Program-made: the position numbers and the translations under genes
Notes under the pieces: model-generated
What the model was told of the DNA's origin: nothing
The model's database searches: none
Seen by the model: the letters and a program-made list of their open reading frames with translations, nothing else
Origin: Oscillospiraceae bacterium
GTDB taxonomy: Bacteria; Bacillota_A; Clostridia; Oscillospirales; Oscillospiraceae
Reading direction: 5' to 3'
Length of the DNA: 31,142 bases
NCBI GenBank assembly: GCA_021771675.1
Contig: JAETOP010000037.1
Location: forward strand, 1-31,142
Shown: one piece after another, positions 21,887 to 30,970 of the stretch
Layout: the number at the start of each line of letters is the position of its first letter
How positions within the stretch are numbered: the first letter of the stretch is position 1

Positions 21887-22842
21887 GTGATCCAAATGTC
21901 CAAAGCAAGCACCATTTCTCAGGGTGGAGCCGCCGCTGCGAGGCTGCATTCCAAGTCCCTGGGGCGGAGAATCCTGGACAATTGGCAGATGTATGCGCTT
22001 CTGCTGATTCCTGTGGTTCTGACCATCATATACAAATACATTCCCATGTATGGCATCCAGATTGCCTTCCGTGATTTCACGCCCAGCAAGGGCTTCACAG
22101 GAAGCACATGGGTGGGCCTAAAGTGGTTCCAGCGGTTTTTCAGCGCCCCCACCTGCAGCCGCATGATCCGCAACACCGTGCTCATCAGCCTGTACTCCCT
22201 GCTGTGGAGCTTTCCCATTCCCATCATCCTCTCGCTGATCATCAATCAGCTTCGATTCCAAAGATATAAGAGAGTGGTGCAGACCGTTCTGTATGCCCTC
22301 ACTTTATCTCCATCATGATCGTGTGCGGCATGATCCGTATCTTTCTCAGCCCCTCTGGCGGCCTGCTGAACCTGATTCTTGGTACCAGCACCGACTTTCT
22401 GACAGAGGCTTCCGCATTTCGAACGATCTACATCGCTTCCGGCATCTGGCAGGATGCCGGCTGGGGCTGCATCATCTATCTGGCGACGCTGGCGAACGTG
22501 GACCCAGGCCTTTACGAGGCGGCCAAAATGGACGGCGCTTCCGTGTTCCAGCGGATTTTGCACATCGACCTTCCGGCGCTGCTGCCCATGGCGGTGCTGA
22601 ACCTCATCATGGCAGCCGGCGGTCTGATGAATGTGGGCTTTGAAAAGGTGTGGTTGCTGCAAACCGACCTGAACAAGGCGACCAGCGATGTGATTGCGGT
22701 GTATGTGTACCAGCAGGGTATTGAAAACGCCAAGTACAGCTATTCCACCGCTGTGGGCCTGTTCAACACGGCTGTGAACATCATCCTGCTGGTGATTGTC
22801 AACAAGATTGCGTCCAAGCTGTCGGACGTGGAATTCGTGTAA
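21887..22842 (+). pseudogene. LplB-type sugar ABC permease, frameshifted
   Basis: The first permease of an LplB/YtcP-type carbohydrate transporter is split between two frames. The first 143 codons end TVLYALTLSPS. Reading shifts at about 22296-22298, where CCC replaces an expected CCCC (Leu-Tyr-Ala-Pro-His-Phe-Ile-Ser-Ile would restore the family sequence). The second frame then carries the rest, including the ATPase-contact EAA loop LYEAAKMDGAS. GTG at 21887 with AAGGA upstream is the likely start; ATG at 21896 is the alternative. All flanking genes are intact, so either the mutation is recent or a base was lost in assembly. If real, the transporter is dead unless frameshifting occurs. Confidence 0.85.
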
Positions 22843-22855
22843 GGAGGCAGCGAAC

Positions 22856-23758
22856 ATGGCAAGAAAAAACCTTAATCGTGCCGGAGGTCTGTCCGATAAG
22901 GCCAGCGACATCATCCTGGTGGCCATTACCGCTGCGGTGCTGTTCGTGGTGGCATATCCTCTTTACTATGTGGTCGTTGCTTCCTTTTCTGATCCCTATG
23001 ACGTATATGCCGGCAAGACCTTCCTTTTCCCCAGCGGCTTCACCCTGGATGGCTACAAGGCGGTGTTCGCAGAAAAAAGCATCGTCTCCGGCTTCCTGTA
23101 CTCCGTGCTGTATACCACAATTGGCACCATTTTCTCTGTGGTTATGCTGTACATCACCGCCTATCCCATGGCGCAGAAGGATTTGCCCGGACGGAAACTA
23201 TTAAGTCTGTTCTTCATCATCACCATGTACTTTGGCGGCGGCCTGATTCCCACCTACCTGGTGGTCAAGAAGACCGGTCTGATCGGAAACATGTGGTCGC
23301 TGTTCCTCCCCGGCGGCGTTGCGGTGGGCAATATGATTATCGTGCGCAACTACTTCCAGAACAGCATTCCCCACGATTTGGTCGAGGCCTCCGAGATTGA
23401 CGGCTGCTCAAAATTCCGCACCTTCATCAGCGTTGTGATTCCGCTGTCCATGCCGATTCTGGCAGTTATGGCTGTGTTCAGCATGGTGGCCTACTGGAAC
23501 GACTGGTTCACAGCCATGATCTATCTGGGCGGCAAGGGTCAGCCCCTGCCGCTGGTACTGCGGGGCATCCTGATTAAGAGCTCCGCAAGCTCCGCTCAGG
23601 CCAGCCTGATTTCCGGCGGCTATGCCGAGCTGAACAAGCTGACGGAAATGATTAAGTTCTGCTCCATGATCGTGGCGGCCCTGCCCATGCTGATTGTCTA
23701 TCCCTTTGTCCAGAAGTATTTTGAAAAAGGATTTATGTCCGGCGCCGTAAAGGGCTAA
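22856..23758 (+). CDS. LplC/YesQ-type sugar ABC permease
   Basis: Second membrane subunit, 300 residues with six hydrophobic segments (ILVAITAAVLFVVAYPLYYV first). The ATPase-contact loop is LVEASEIDGCSKFRTFISVV. The C-terminus EKGFMSGAVKG is the signature of LplC-type permeases. AAGGAGG at 22841-22847 overlaps the end of the upstream permease gene and sets the start at 22856. It pairs with the LplB-type permease. No ATPase gene is nearby, which is normal for this family because a shared MsmK-like ATPase is used. Confidence 0.94.
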   Translation: MARKNLNRAGGLSDKASDIILVAITAAVLFVVAYPLYYVVVASFSDPYDVYAGKTFLFPSGFTLDGYKAVFAEKSIVSGFLYSVLYTTIGTIFSVVMLYITAYPMAQKDLPGRKLLSLFFIITMYFGGGLIPTYLVVKKTGLIGNMWSLFLPGGVAVGNMIIVRNYFQNSIPHDLVEASEIDGCSKFRTFISVVIPLSMPILAVMAVFSMVAYWNDWFTAMIYLGGKGQPLPLVLRGILIKSSASSAQASLISGGYAELNKLTEMIKFCSMIVAALPMLIVYPFVQKYFEKGFMSGAVKG

Positions 23759-23794
23759 GGACACAAATAATAAATCGAAAAGGAGACCACAAAA

Positions 23795-25426
23795 ATGAAG
23801 AAAATGCTTTCTCTTTTGCTGGCAGCTGTCATGCTGCTGAGCCTCCTCACCGCCTGCGGAGGCAACAAGCCTGCTGAAACAGCCAATACTGACCAGACCG
23901 AGTTCAAGGTTGTCAGCGGCATTTCCGCCCTGTCCGGCGGCTACAACGACAACGTTGTTCTGAATGCCATGCAGGAGACTGCCGGCATCAAAATCAACTG
24001 GGAAACCATGAGCGATTCTCTGAGCGAGCAGGTCAATATTCGTATCTCCGGCGGAGAGCTGCCCGATGCCTTCCAGGCGGTGGGCTTCAACAACTACGAC
24101 CTGGCCCGCTACGGTGCGGACGGCACCTTTATCGACCTGACTCCCTACATTACCCCGGAAATCATGCCCAACCTGTGTGCGATTTTCGAGAAGTTCCCCG
24201 CCTATAAGTCTGCCATCACCCAGGAGGATGGTCGCATCTACGGCCTGCCCTCCGGCGGCCGCATGGGTACCGCTGCCACCGGTGCCGCTGAGGACTTCGA
24301 CATCGGCACCATTCCTCAGTTCACCATGATTAACAAGAAGTGGCTGGACGAGCTGGGCCTGAGCGTCCCCACCACAACTGAGGAGCTGCACACCGCACTG
24401 GTTGCCTTCGCAGAAAACGATATGTCCGCCAAGGTCTACGGCAACGCTGCCGGTACCACGATTCCCATCTCCTGCGGCTACGACCAGTGGTGCTGGGGCC
24501 AGGATATGTTCTATGCCGCCTTCGGCTTTGTTACCTGGAGCGATGTCTGCCGGGATTTGCACCTGAAGAGCGACGGTACCGTGGAATTCCAGTCCGTTAC
24601 CGACGCCTACCGCAAGGCCGTTACCTACTACCACGATTGGATCGAGGAAGGCCTGTTCGACAAGGAAATGTTCAGCCAGGATCACACCCAGCTGATTTCC
24701 AAGTGCTCTCAGGGCTATGTGGGCGTCGGCGTGTGGTGGGAGATTAACGAGCTGATGGGGCCCTATGCCCAGGACTATGTGTACCTGCCTCCTCTGAAGG
24801 GACCCGAAGGGGACTGCGCCGTCACCCTGAAGTCCGGCGGCGGCATCAGCTCCGGCAACCTGTCCATCACCTCCGCCTGCAAGAACCCTGCCAACCTGCT
24901 GAAGTTCTACGACCAGTGGTATACCGGTGAGGCGGTCATGCAGCTGGAGTACGGCCCCATCGATGTGTTCTACACCGGCAAGGGCGACGACGGCATGTGG
25001 ATTTCCATCACCGACGAAGAAGCACAGGCCAAGTACGGCAAGAGCGCCGGTGAACTGAAGGGCGTTCACGAGGTCTACGGCCCCAAGCTGATCCTGTCCG
25101 AGTACTACTCCAACGTCTGGCACATGGAGGACCGTGCCTACCAGCGGCTGCTGGATCTGGAGAACTTCTGGTTCAACTACGTTCCCGATAAGTCTCTGTA
25201 TCCCGGTGACTGCGTGTTCACCAGCGAAGAGCTGGAAATCATCGATATGTACAAGTCCGACTTCGAGACCCAGGTTGCGGAGCAGGAGGCTCTGTGGCTG
25301 AAGAACGGCGGCCCCACCGACGGGGAGTGGGAGGCCTATAAGCAGTTCCTGTCCGACAGCTGCGGCATGGACAAACTGCTGAAAGTCTATCAGGACGCTT
25401 ACAACCGCTATGTTGCTGCACAATAA
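23795..25426 (+). CDS. LplA-type extracellular sugar-binding lipoprotein
   Basis: Lipid-anchored substrate-binding protein of 543 residues, the usual size for LplA/family-1 binding proteins. The signal peptide ends in the lipobox LLTACGG (Cys21). The mature protein shows the family's large two-lobe layout (ISGGELPDAFQAVGFNNYDL, then NKKWLDELGLSVPTTTEELH, then YEFTYDDK-like C-lobe strands). Aromatic residues are frequent, as expected for a sugar pocket. It follows the permease with AAAGGAG upstream. The repeat hairpin at 25433 lies just after its stop. The ligand is inferred to be a fructosyl oligosaccharide from the GH32 and fructokinase genes downstream. Confidence 0.92.
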   Translation: MKKMLSLLLAAVMLLSLLTACGGNKPAETANTDQTEFKVVSGISALSGGYNDNVVLNAMQETAGIKINWETMSDSLSEQVNIRISGGELPDAFQAVGFNNYDLARYGADGTFIDLTPYITPEIMPNLCAIFEKFPAYKSAITQEDGRIYGLPSGGRMGTAATGAAEDFDIGTIPQFTMINKKWLDELGLSVPTTTEELHTALVAFAENDMSAKVYGNAAGTTIPISCGYDQWCWGQDMFYAAFGFVTWSDVCRDLHLKSDGTVEFQSVTDAYRKAVTYYHDWIEEGLFDKEMFSQDHTQLISKCSQGYVGVGVWWEINELMGPYAQDYVYLPPLKGPEGDCAVTLKSGGGISSGNLSITSACKNPANLLKFYDQWYTGEAVMQLEYGPIDVFYTGKGDDGMWISITDEEAQAKYGKSAGELKGVHEVYGPKLILSEYYSNVWHMEDRAYQRLLDLENFWFNYVPDKSLYPGDCVFTSEELEIIDMYKSDFETQVAEQEALWLKNGGPTDGEWEAYKQFLSDSCGMDKLLKVYQDAYNRYVAAQ

Positions 25427-25432
25427 TATTTA

Positions 25433-25529
25433 GGCACCTCAAAAAAACTACCCTTTTGCGGTTTGGGCGGATCTTTTGTCCTACCAATCTCTCGCCCAAA
25501 CCATCAAAAGGTAGTTTTTAGAGGTCGCC
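25433..25529. repeat. Long hairpin element downstream of the binding-protein gene
   Basis: Left arm 25433-25469 and right arm 25493-25529 are near-complementary over about 37 bp (AACTACC/GGTAGTT and GGTTTGGGCG/CGCCCAAACC are exact). The loop holds GGATCTTTTGTCC, part of the motif GGCGGATCTTTTG seen in the family C elements. It begins seven bases after the stop codon. It can act as a terminator lowering expression of the GH32 and fructokinase genes that follow. I class it as a related mobile palindrome rather than an ordinary terminator. Confidence 0.65.
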
Positions 25530-25547
25530 ATTTGATTCCCAACTGCA

Positions 25548-25661
25548 CCGGGCGGGTTCCGATAGCCGCCCGCCCGGCGCCCCTCCTCTACCGGCATCCG
25601 GCAGACGGATGCTGGCAGAGAGATGGTCTTTGATGCAAAGGCCGTCTCTGTGCCATTTTTT
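25548..25661 (+). promoter_or_regulatory. Three-hairpin leader before the beta-fructosidase gene
   Basis: Three stems follow one another. First, CCGGGCGGG/CCCGCCCGG (25548-25577, 9 bp perfect). Second, CCGGCATCCG/CGGATGCTGG (25591-25615). Third, AGAGATGGTC/GGCCGTCTCT (25619-25649), followed by TTTTTT at 25656-25661. The last is a terminator-like structure 21 bases before the GH32 start. An attenuator or an unnamed structured leader is plausible; it matches no riboswitch I know. No clear promoter is visible in the gap. Confidence 0.5.
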
Positions 25662-25681
25662 CAGAAAAAGGAGTTTTCTGT

Positions 25682-27163
25682 ATGACCAGTAAGAAATTAC
25701 AGCGTGCCCGGGATTTTGAGGCAAAGTATATTCCCTATGTGGCGGAGGAGCTGCCCAAGTTCCATGTCACCGGCGGAATCGGCTGGATTAACGACCCCAA
25801 CGGCTTTGCCCCCTACAAAGGGGAGTATCATCTGTTTTATCAATATCATCCCTACGATGTGAAGTGGGGCCCCATGCACTGGGGTCATGTGAAGACCAGG
25901 GACTTTGTGAAATGGGAACGTCTGCCCGTTGCCCTGGCACCGGATACGGACTACGACAAGGACGGTTGTTTCTCCGGCGGAGCCGTGGAAATGCCCGATG
26001 GACGGCATCTTCTGATGTACACCGGGGTGCGCAATGTGCGCAGGAGAAACGGTAAGCTGGAGAGCTTCCAGACCCAGTGCATTGCCATCGGCGACGGAGT
26101 GAATTACGAAAAGTATGAAGGCAACCCCGTGATCCGCAGTGAGGATGTGCCCGAGGGCGGCAGTGTCCACGATTTCCGTGACCCGAAAATCTGGCGGGAA
26201 GACGGAAGGTTCTATATGGTTGTGGGCAACCGTACCCCGGATACCAGCGGCAGCATTCTGTACTATCGCAGTGAAGATGCCATTCATTGGGAATTTGTGA
26301 ACAAATTGGCTTCCTGCCACAACCAGTACGGAAAAATGTGGGAATGCCCGGATTTCTTCCCGCTGGACGGCAAGCATGTGGTAATCACCAGTCCTCAGGA
26401 AATGAGCTCCATCGGCCTGGAATTCCACCCCGGCAACGCTAACATCTGCATCATCGGCAGCTTTGACCGGAAAGCGAATCATCTGATGCGGGAAAATGTG
26501 CAGGCTATCGACTACGGTCTGGACTTTTACGCCCCCCAGACGCTGCTGACGGAGGACGGCCGCCGGGTCATGATTGCCTGGATGCAGAACTGGGAAACCT
26601 GCGGCAGCCACCTGCAAAATCAACGCTTCCTGGGGCAGATGACCCTTCCCCGGGAACTGACCATCCGCAATGGAAGACTGTGCCAGAACCCGGTGCGGGA
26701 GATTGAAAACTACCGCAGCGTAAAGATCGCCTATCAGAATGTGATGATGACCGGCGAGACCTCCCTGCAGGGCATCAACGGCAGATTCATTGATATGACG
26801 GTGACCATTCGTCCGGGAAATGAAGCCTCTATGTACCGCTGGTTCAAGATCAACGTGGCACGGGACGGGGAGCATTTCACATCCATTCGGTTTAAGCCTG
26901 CCACAAACATCATCCGGATCGACCGTACCCAGAGCGGCTTGCCCTGTGACATTGTCAACGTCCGGGAGTTCCCGGTGCACGCTGGCAACGGGGAGCTGAA
27001 GCTGCGGCTGATTATGGATCGTTACAGCCTGGAGGTCTTTGTCAATGACGGCGAACAGGCGGCTTCCACCGTCATCTACACCCCGCTGGAGGCAAAATCC
27101 ATCAGCTTCTCCTGCGACGGAACGGTGCTGATGGATGTGGAAAAATACGATCTGGAGGTCTAA
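25682..27163 (+). CDS. GH32 beta-fructosidase / sucrose-6-phosphate hydrolase
   Basis: Canonical GH32 enzyme of 493 residues without signal peptide, hence cytoplasmic. All three catalytic motifs are present: WINDPNG (nucleophile D38), FRDPKIW (D167, transition state) and WECPDFF (acid/base E221). The C-terminal beta-sandwich ends in SLEVFVNDGEQAASTVIYTP. It splits terminal beta-fructosyl bonds in sucrose or short fructans. No PTS gene is nearby, so a non-phosphorylated substrate from the ABC transporter is more likely than sucrose-6-phosphate. AAGGAG precedes the ATG. The fructokinase gene follows after three bases, which makes a clean cleave-then-phosphorylate pair. Confidence 0.94.
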   Translation: MTSKKLQRARDFEAKYIPYVAEELPKFHVTGGIGWINDPNGFAPYKGEYHLFYQYHPYDVKWGPMHWGHVKTRDFVKWERLPVALAPDTDYDKDGCFSGGAVEMPDGRHLLMYTGVRNVRRRNGKLESFQTQCIAIGDGVNYEKYEGNPVIRSEDVPEGGSVHDFRDPKIWREDGRFYMVVGNRTPDTSGSILYYRSEDAIHWEFVNKLASCHNQYGKMWECPDFFPLDGKHVVITSPQEMSSIGLEFHPGNANICIIGSFDRKANHLMRENVQAIDYGLDFYAPQTLLTEDGRRVMIAWMQNWETCGSHLQNQRFLGQMTLPRELTIRNGRLCQNPVREIENYRSVKIAYQNVMMTGETSLQGINGRFIDMTVTIRPGNEASMYRWFKINVARDGEHFTSIRFKPATNIIRIDRTQSGLPCDIVNVREFPVHAGNGELKLRLIMDRYSLEVFVNDGEQAASTVIYTPLEAKSISFSCDGTVLMDVEKYDLEV

Positions 27164-27166
27164 GCC

Positions 27167-28135
27167 ATGGCAGAGAAATTCGATGTGGTTGCGCTGGGCG
27201 AGCTCTTGATTGACTTTACGGAAAACGGAACCAGCGCCCAGGGCAACGGCCTGTTTGAGGCCTGCCCCGGCGGTGCGCCCTGCAACGTGCTGGCCATGCT
27301 GCGCAAGCTGGGCAAATCCTGCGCTTTCGTGGGAAAGGTCGGCGACGATATGTTTGGACGTTTGCTCCGGGATGCCATTATAGAAGTCGGTATCCATGCG
27401 GACGGCCTTGTAATGGATGCGAACATTCCCACCACGCTGGCCTTTGTGAAAACTTTTGAAAACGGCGACCGGGACTTTTCTTTCTACCGCAAGCCTGGTG
27501 CAGATATGATGCTGACCGAGAGTGAGCTGCCGGAGGAAGCCATCGCGAGCGCCCGGATTTTCCATTTTGGCACCTTGTCCATGACCCACGAGGGCATCCG
27601 GGCTGCGACTGTCAAGGCTGTGGAGCTGGCGAAAGAGGGCGACGCTCTGATTTCCTTTGATCCCAATCTCCGTCCTCCCCTGTGGGACGATCTGGAGGAT
27701 GCGAAAGAAGCCATTGCCTGGGGGCTTTCTCAATGCGATATTCTGAAAATTGCCGACAATGAGCTGGAATTCATGACCGGGGAAACCGATTTCGTGAAAG
27801 GCGCTGCCATTCTCCATGAAAAATATCCCAATATTCAGGTGCTGAACGTTACCGCCGGCGCCGACGGAAGCTACTCCTTCTACGGTGAGGAAGAACCGGT
27901 GTTTGTGCCCTCCTTCCGTCTGGGCGGTACCATTGAGACTACTGGTGCAGGGGATACCTTCTGCGCCAGCGTACTGAATTTCGTCCTGGAAAACGGCATT
28001 GCCCGCCTGACTCCCGAGGATCGGCAAGCGATGCTTCGCTTCGCCAATGCTGCGGCGTATCTTGTGACCACCAGAAAGGGAGCGATCCGCTCCATGCCGG
28101 AAAGAGAGGAAGTCGAGGCAATTCTGGCACAGTAA
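27167..28135 (+). CDS. Fructokinase, PfkB family
   Basis: Cytoplasmic ribokinase-type sugar kinase of 322 residues. The PfkB signatures are present: the N-terminal GGAPCNVLAMLRKLG and the C-terminal TTGAGDTFCASVLNF with the catalytic Asp in GAGD. ISFDPNLRPPLW is typical of fructokinases, and the start FDVVALGELLIDFTENG matches ScrK-like proteins. It would convert the fructose released by the GH32 enzymes to fructose-6-phosphate. GGAGGT lies at the end of the preceding gene, three bases from whose stop it begins, so they are probably coupled. Confidence 0.95.
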   Translation: MAEKFDVVALGELLIDFTENGTSAQGNGLFEACPGGAPCNVLAMLRKLGKSCAFVGKVGDDMFGRLLRDAIIEVGIHADGLVMDANIPTTLAFVKTFENGDRDFSFYRKPGADMMLTESELPEEAIASARIFHFGTLSMTHEGIRAATVKAVELAKEGDALISFDPNLRPPLWDDLEDAKEAIAWGLSQCDILKIADNELEFMTGETDFVKGAAILHEKYPNIQVLNVTAGADGSYSFYGEEEPVFVPSFRLGGTIETTGAGDTFCASVLNFVLENGIARLTPEDRQAMLRFANAAAYLVTTRKGAIRSMPEREEVEAILAQ

Positions 28136-28166
28136 GCAGATCACCTGTTGAATCGGAGGAATACCC

Positions 28167-29520
28167 ATGGGAAGAAGAAAAACCGGGAAAAGGATTGCAC
28201 TTTTTCTGGCAATCATTCTGGCGGCCCAGCTTGCCGGATGTGCCGGAAAGCAAAGCGGACTGCTCCTGCATCTGAGGTTTGACGAAGGCTCCGGCAATCT
28301 GGTTCGGGATACCGGAGGAAGTGCGGGAGAGGCAGAGCTTGCCTATGTCCTAGCCAAAACCCCATATAATACACCCCAGGATCCCCAATGGCGGGAGCAG
28401 GGCGTGGAAGGCGGCTGCCTGCTGTTTGACGGCTGCTCCAACTATGCGGCCTTTTCCCCGGACACGATTTTGGTACAGGGAAAAACCTTCGGCATCAGCG
28501 TCTGGGTGGCCCCCAGAACCTTTGAATGGGACGATCCCAACGGTGCGGCTGCCGGAAACGAGCACCTGACCGCCATTGTTGGGCAGTACAACAAAGAGAA
28601 AAAGCAGGGCTTCCTGCTGGGCTATCAGCGGTTTGGACGGCTGTGCTTTCAGGTGGGCACCGGAGACGAGTGGATCACCCTCTGGGCAGAGGACGGCAAT
28701 CTGGAAAAATACAGCTGGAACCATGTAACGGCACAGTTTGACGGGAAAAAGGGCACCGTTTCTCTGTATCTGAACGGCGAAACTGTTGGCGCCTGCTCCG
28801 TCGCTCCCGGAAGCGCGATTGCCCCGGCAGAAAAGGAAAAGCTGCTGGTTGGAAAGAACGCCCACGCAGAAGCCATTGCGGCAGGCACCTACAATATGTT
28901 CAGCGGCCTGATGGACGAGCTGAAGCTGTATAGCCGCACCCTGACAGCGGAAGAACTGGCGCCGCAGGAAGCGCCGGAAATTCCCTTTGGCGAGATCAGT
29001 CTGCAAAATGTGCTGACGGAGGATATTTATAAAACCCAGTTCCACGGCGGCCCCTACCAGCACTGGATGAACGAGCCCCACGCACCGGTCTATTACAATG
29101 GAATGTACCATCTGTTCTTCCAGCAGAACATCACCGGAACCTATTGGCGAAACATCTGCTGGGGGCATCTGGTGAGTGAAGATATGGTGTCCTGGCGGCC
29201 TGTGAAGGAGGCCATCACCCCCACGGAAAATACCGTTGTTCCTGACGGCGTGTGGTCAGGCGGTGCGGCATTGGATCAAAACGGCGTGCCCCTGCTGTTC
29301 TTCACTGCGGGCAATGACAGCTTCGCAAAGGAAGGCCTGATCTCCAATCAGAACATCGGTGTTGCCTATCCCGCCGATTTGAGCGACCCTGAGCTGACGG
29401 ATTGGGTGATCTGTGACACCCTGGCCATCCAGCAGAAAGCAGGCCAAGGAAGAGCGGGAGAATTCCGGGACCCCCACATCTGGAAAGAGGGCGACACTTG
29501 GTATATGCTAATCTGCTGTC
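28167..29520 (+). pseudogene. LamG-GH32 lipoprotein, truncated
   Basis: The reading frame starts with a lipoprotein signal (RIALFLAIILAAQLAGCAG, lipobox LAGC with Cys25). A LamG-like domain follows (about 30-255; VTAQFDGKKGTVSLYLNGET is its hallmark), then the start of a GH32 module. Its first motif reads HWMNEPHAP, with E303 where Asp is usual, as in the protein at 16288. RDP is at 434-436 (FRDPHIW). The GH32 part ends abruptly near residue 450, before the acid/base motif and the sandwich domain. The frame runs on for about 28 residues into the amylosucrase remnant, to a stop at 29604-29606. It must have been a surface-anchored fructan or sucrose hydrolase. A good ribosome site (GGAGG) precedes the ATG, so a truncated product may be made. 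Confidence 0.82.
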
Positions 29521-30561
29521 CCATATATTTGGAAAGAACTGGGAACCTCTTGCCGCAATCTGCCCCAGGTGCATACGCTGGTGCGGCTCATGCGGCTGGC
29601 CTGTGAAATCGTCTGTCCCTCCGTGCTTTTGCTGGGAGAGGTGGTCATGGAGCCTGCCAAGGTTCTGCCTTATTTCGGCAGCCCGGAAAGCCCCGAGTGC
29701 CACATGCTCTACAATGTCACCACCATGGCGACCACCTGGCATACCCTGGCAACCGGGGATGTGCGGCTGCTGCGCCACCAGCTGGATCAGATCAGCGCCC
29801 TGCCCACAGACTGCCTGTTCCAGAATTACCTGCGCTGTCACGACGACATTGGCTGGGGACTGGATTACCCCTGGCTGCGGAAGTTTGGTATGGAGGAAGT
29901 ATCCCATAAGAAATACCTGAACGACTGGTTTACCGGGAAGTGGCCCGGAAGCCGTTCCCGGGGAGAGCTGTACAATGATGATCCCCGACTGGGGGATGCC
30001 CGCCTATGTGGAACCACCGCCTCCCTGTGCGGCCTGGAATCGGCCCAAACGCCGGAGGAAACGGAGATGGCCCTTGCCTGTGATGTAATGCTCCACGCCT
30101 GGATGCTGACCCAAAGCGGCATTCCCGTCCTTTACAGCGGTGACGAAATCGGACAGTTGAACGATAACGACTACCATCTCGACAAAGAAAAATGTGCAGA
30201 CAGCCGTTACCTTCACCGTGGAGATTTTGACTGGGAAAAGGAAAAACTTCGCAGAGACCCCGCGACCTGCCAGGGCAGACTTTTTGCGGCCCTGAGAAAG
30301 CTGGAAACAATTCGAGCATCGGAGCGGGTGTTCCGGGCGGATGCCAAAATCAGCAGCTTTGATACTGGCAGCGACTTCGTGCTAGGCGTTTGCCGGGAAC
30401 TGGACGGGGAGCGCCTCCTTGGGTTGTTCAATTTCTGTGAGAAGCCAGTGGAGATCAGCCTTGAAGGTGGACGATACCGGAACCTCTTTCAGGAGAACGA
30501 CATTCCTGAAAATTCAATTCAGCTTTCGCCGTATGACTTTGCCTGGCTAAAAAAGTTTTAA
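29521..30561 (+). pseudogene. Amylosucrase (GH13), 3' half
   Basis: The frame opens mid-protein with PYIWKELGTSCRNLPQVHTL and runs 346 residues to the stop. It is recognisable as amylosucrase: LLGEVVMEPAKVLPYFG holds the acid/base Glu, NYLRCHDDIGWG the catalytic HDD, and GIPVLYSGDEIGQLNDNDY the conserved end of the barrel. The last 80 residues are the C-terminal beta domain. Compared with about 630-650 residues for the family, roughly the first 300 are missing, including the nucleophile Asp. No start codon with a ribosome site is near, so it is non-functional. Amylosucrase makes alpha-glucan from sucrose, which fits the sucrose theme. Confidence 0.85.
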
Positions 30562-30928
30562 TCTCATAATAATAAGATTCGTTCCGTGCAATGATCCAAG
30601 CGGCAACGAAAAATATTGGGTCATAACATAGCGAGCGTTTTGACCAATTACATTGCCGCAGCGATGTTTGACGCACGATAAACCGCAACTGTTCCATGTG
30701 TCTGACGATTTGCCATTGAACAGAGAGGGAACAGAGAAAAACCCTGTTGAAGATTGTTGAACTTAGCACGGACATAGCACGAACCCTACACCATAAAAGC
30801 GGAGTTTTTGGAGTCCCTAAAAAGGGAATACCTTCCCACCATAAAAAAAGGGGGAGAGAATTTCCCCACTACAAAAAAGATACCTACCTAGCGCAATAGG
30901 CGCAGACTCATAGATTCTCCTTTCGGGA
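30562..30928. other. Intergenic stretch with one uncertain coding remnant
   Basis: No intact gene is visible. One frame (30719-30899, plus strand) is open for about 60 codons with no ATG and reads TLLKIVELSTDIARTLHHKS, then GVFGVPKKGIPSHHKKRGRE. It is basic and could be the C-terminal end of a lost protein, but I do not recognise it. A minus-strand frame at 30455-30775 looks like chance. ACCATAAAA is repeated at 30790 and 30839, and a small stem TCCCT/AGGGA lies at 30814-30827. Confidence 0.3.
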
Positions 30929-30931
30929 AAG

Positions 30932-30959
30932 CCGTCCAGTTATCCGCTGGGCGGTTTTT
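30932..30959 (+). terminator. Rho-independent terminator
   Basis: CCGTCCAG and CTGGGCGG form an 8-bp stem (one wobble) around TTATCCG, followed by TTTTT. It lies about 370 bases past the amylosucrase stop. It is the first clear terminator for the sugar-region transcript. Confidence 0.75.
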
Positions 30960-30970
30960 CTGCACCGTTT

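Noticed and set aside
22290..22320. Programmed frameshift in the permease gene
   Set aside because: There is no slippery heptamer or stimulatory structure that I can see. A missing C is the simpler explanation.
23408..25423. 671-codon open frame on the minus strand
   Set aside because: It is antisense to the intact permease and sugar-binding lipoprotein genes. Its composition (long runs of Gly, Val, Gln, His) is what the GC-rich codon pattern of the real genes gives on the other strand.
25697..28297. 866-codon open frame on the minus strand
   Set aside because: It is antisense to the GH32 and fructokinase genes, which have full catalytic motifs, ribosome sites and operon spacing. No recognisable domain on the minus strand.
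30455..30775. 106-codon minus-strand frame at the right end
   Set aside because: It overlaps the end of the amylosucrase remnant, has no ribosome site and no recognisable domain.
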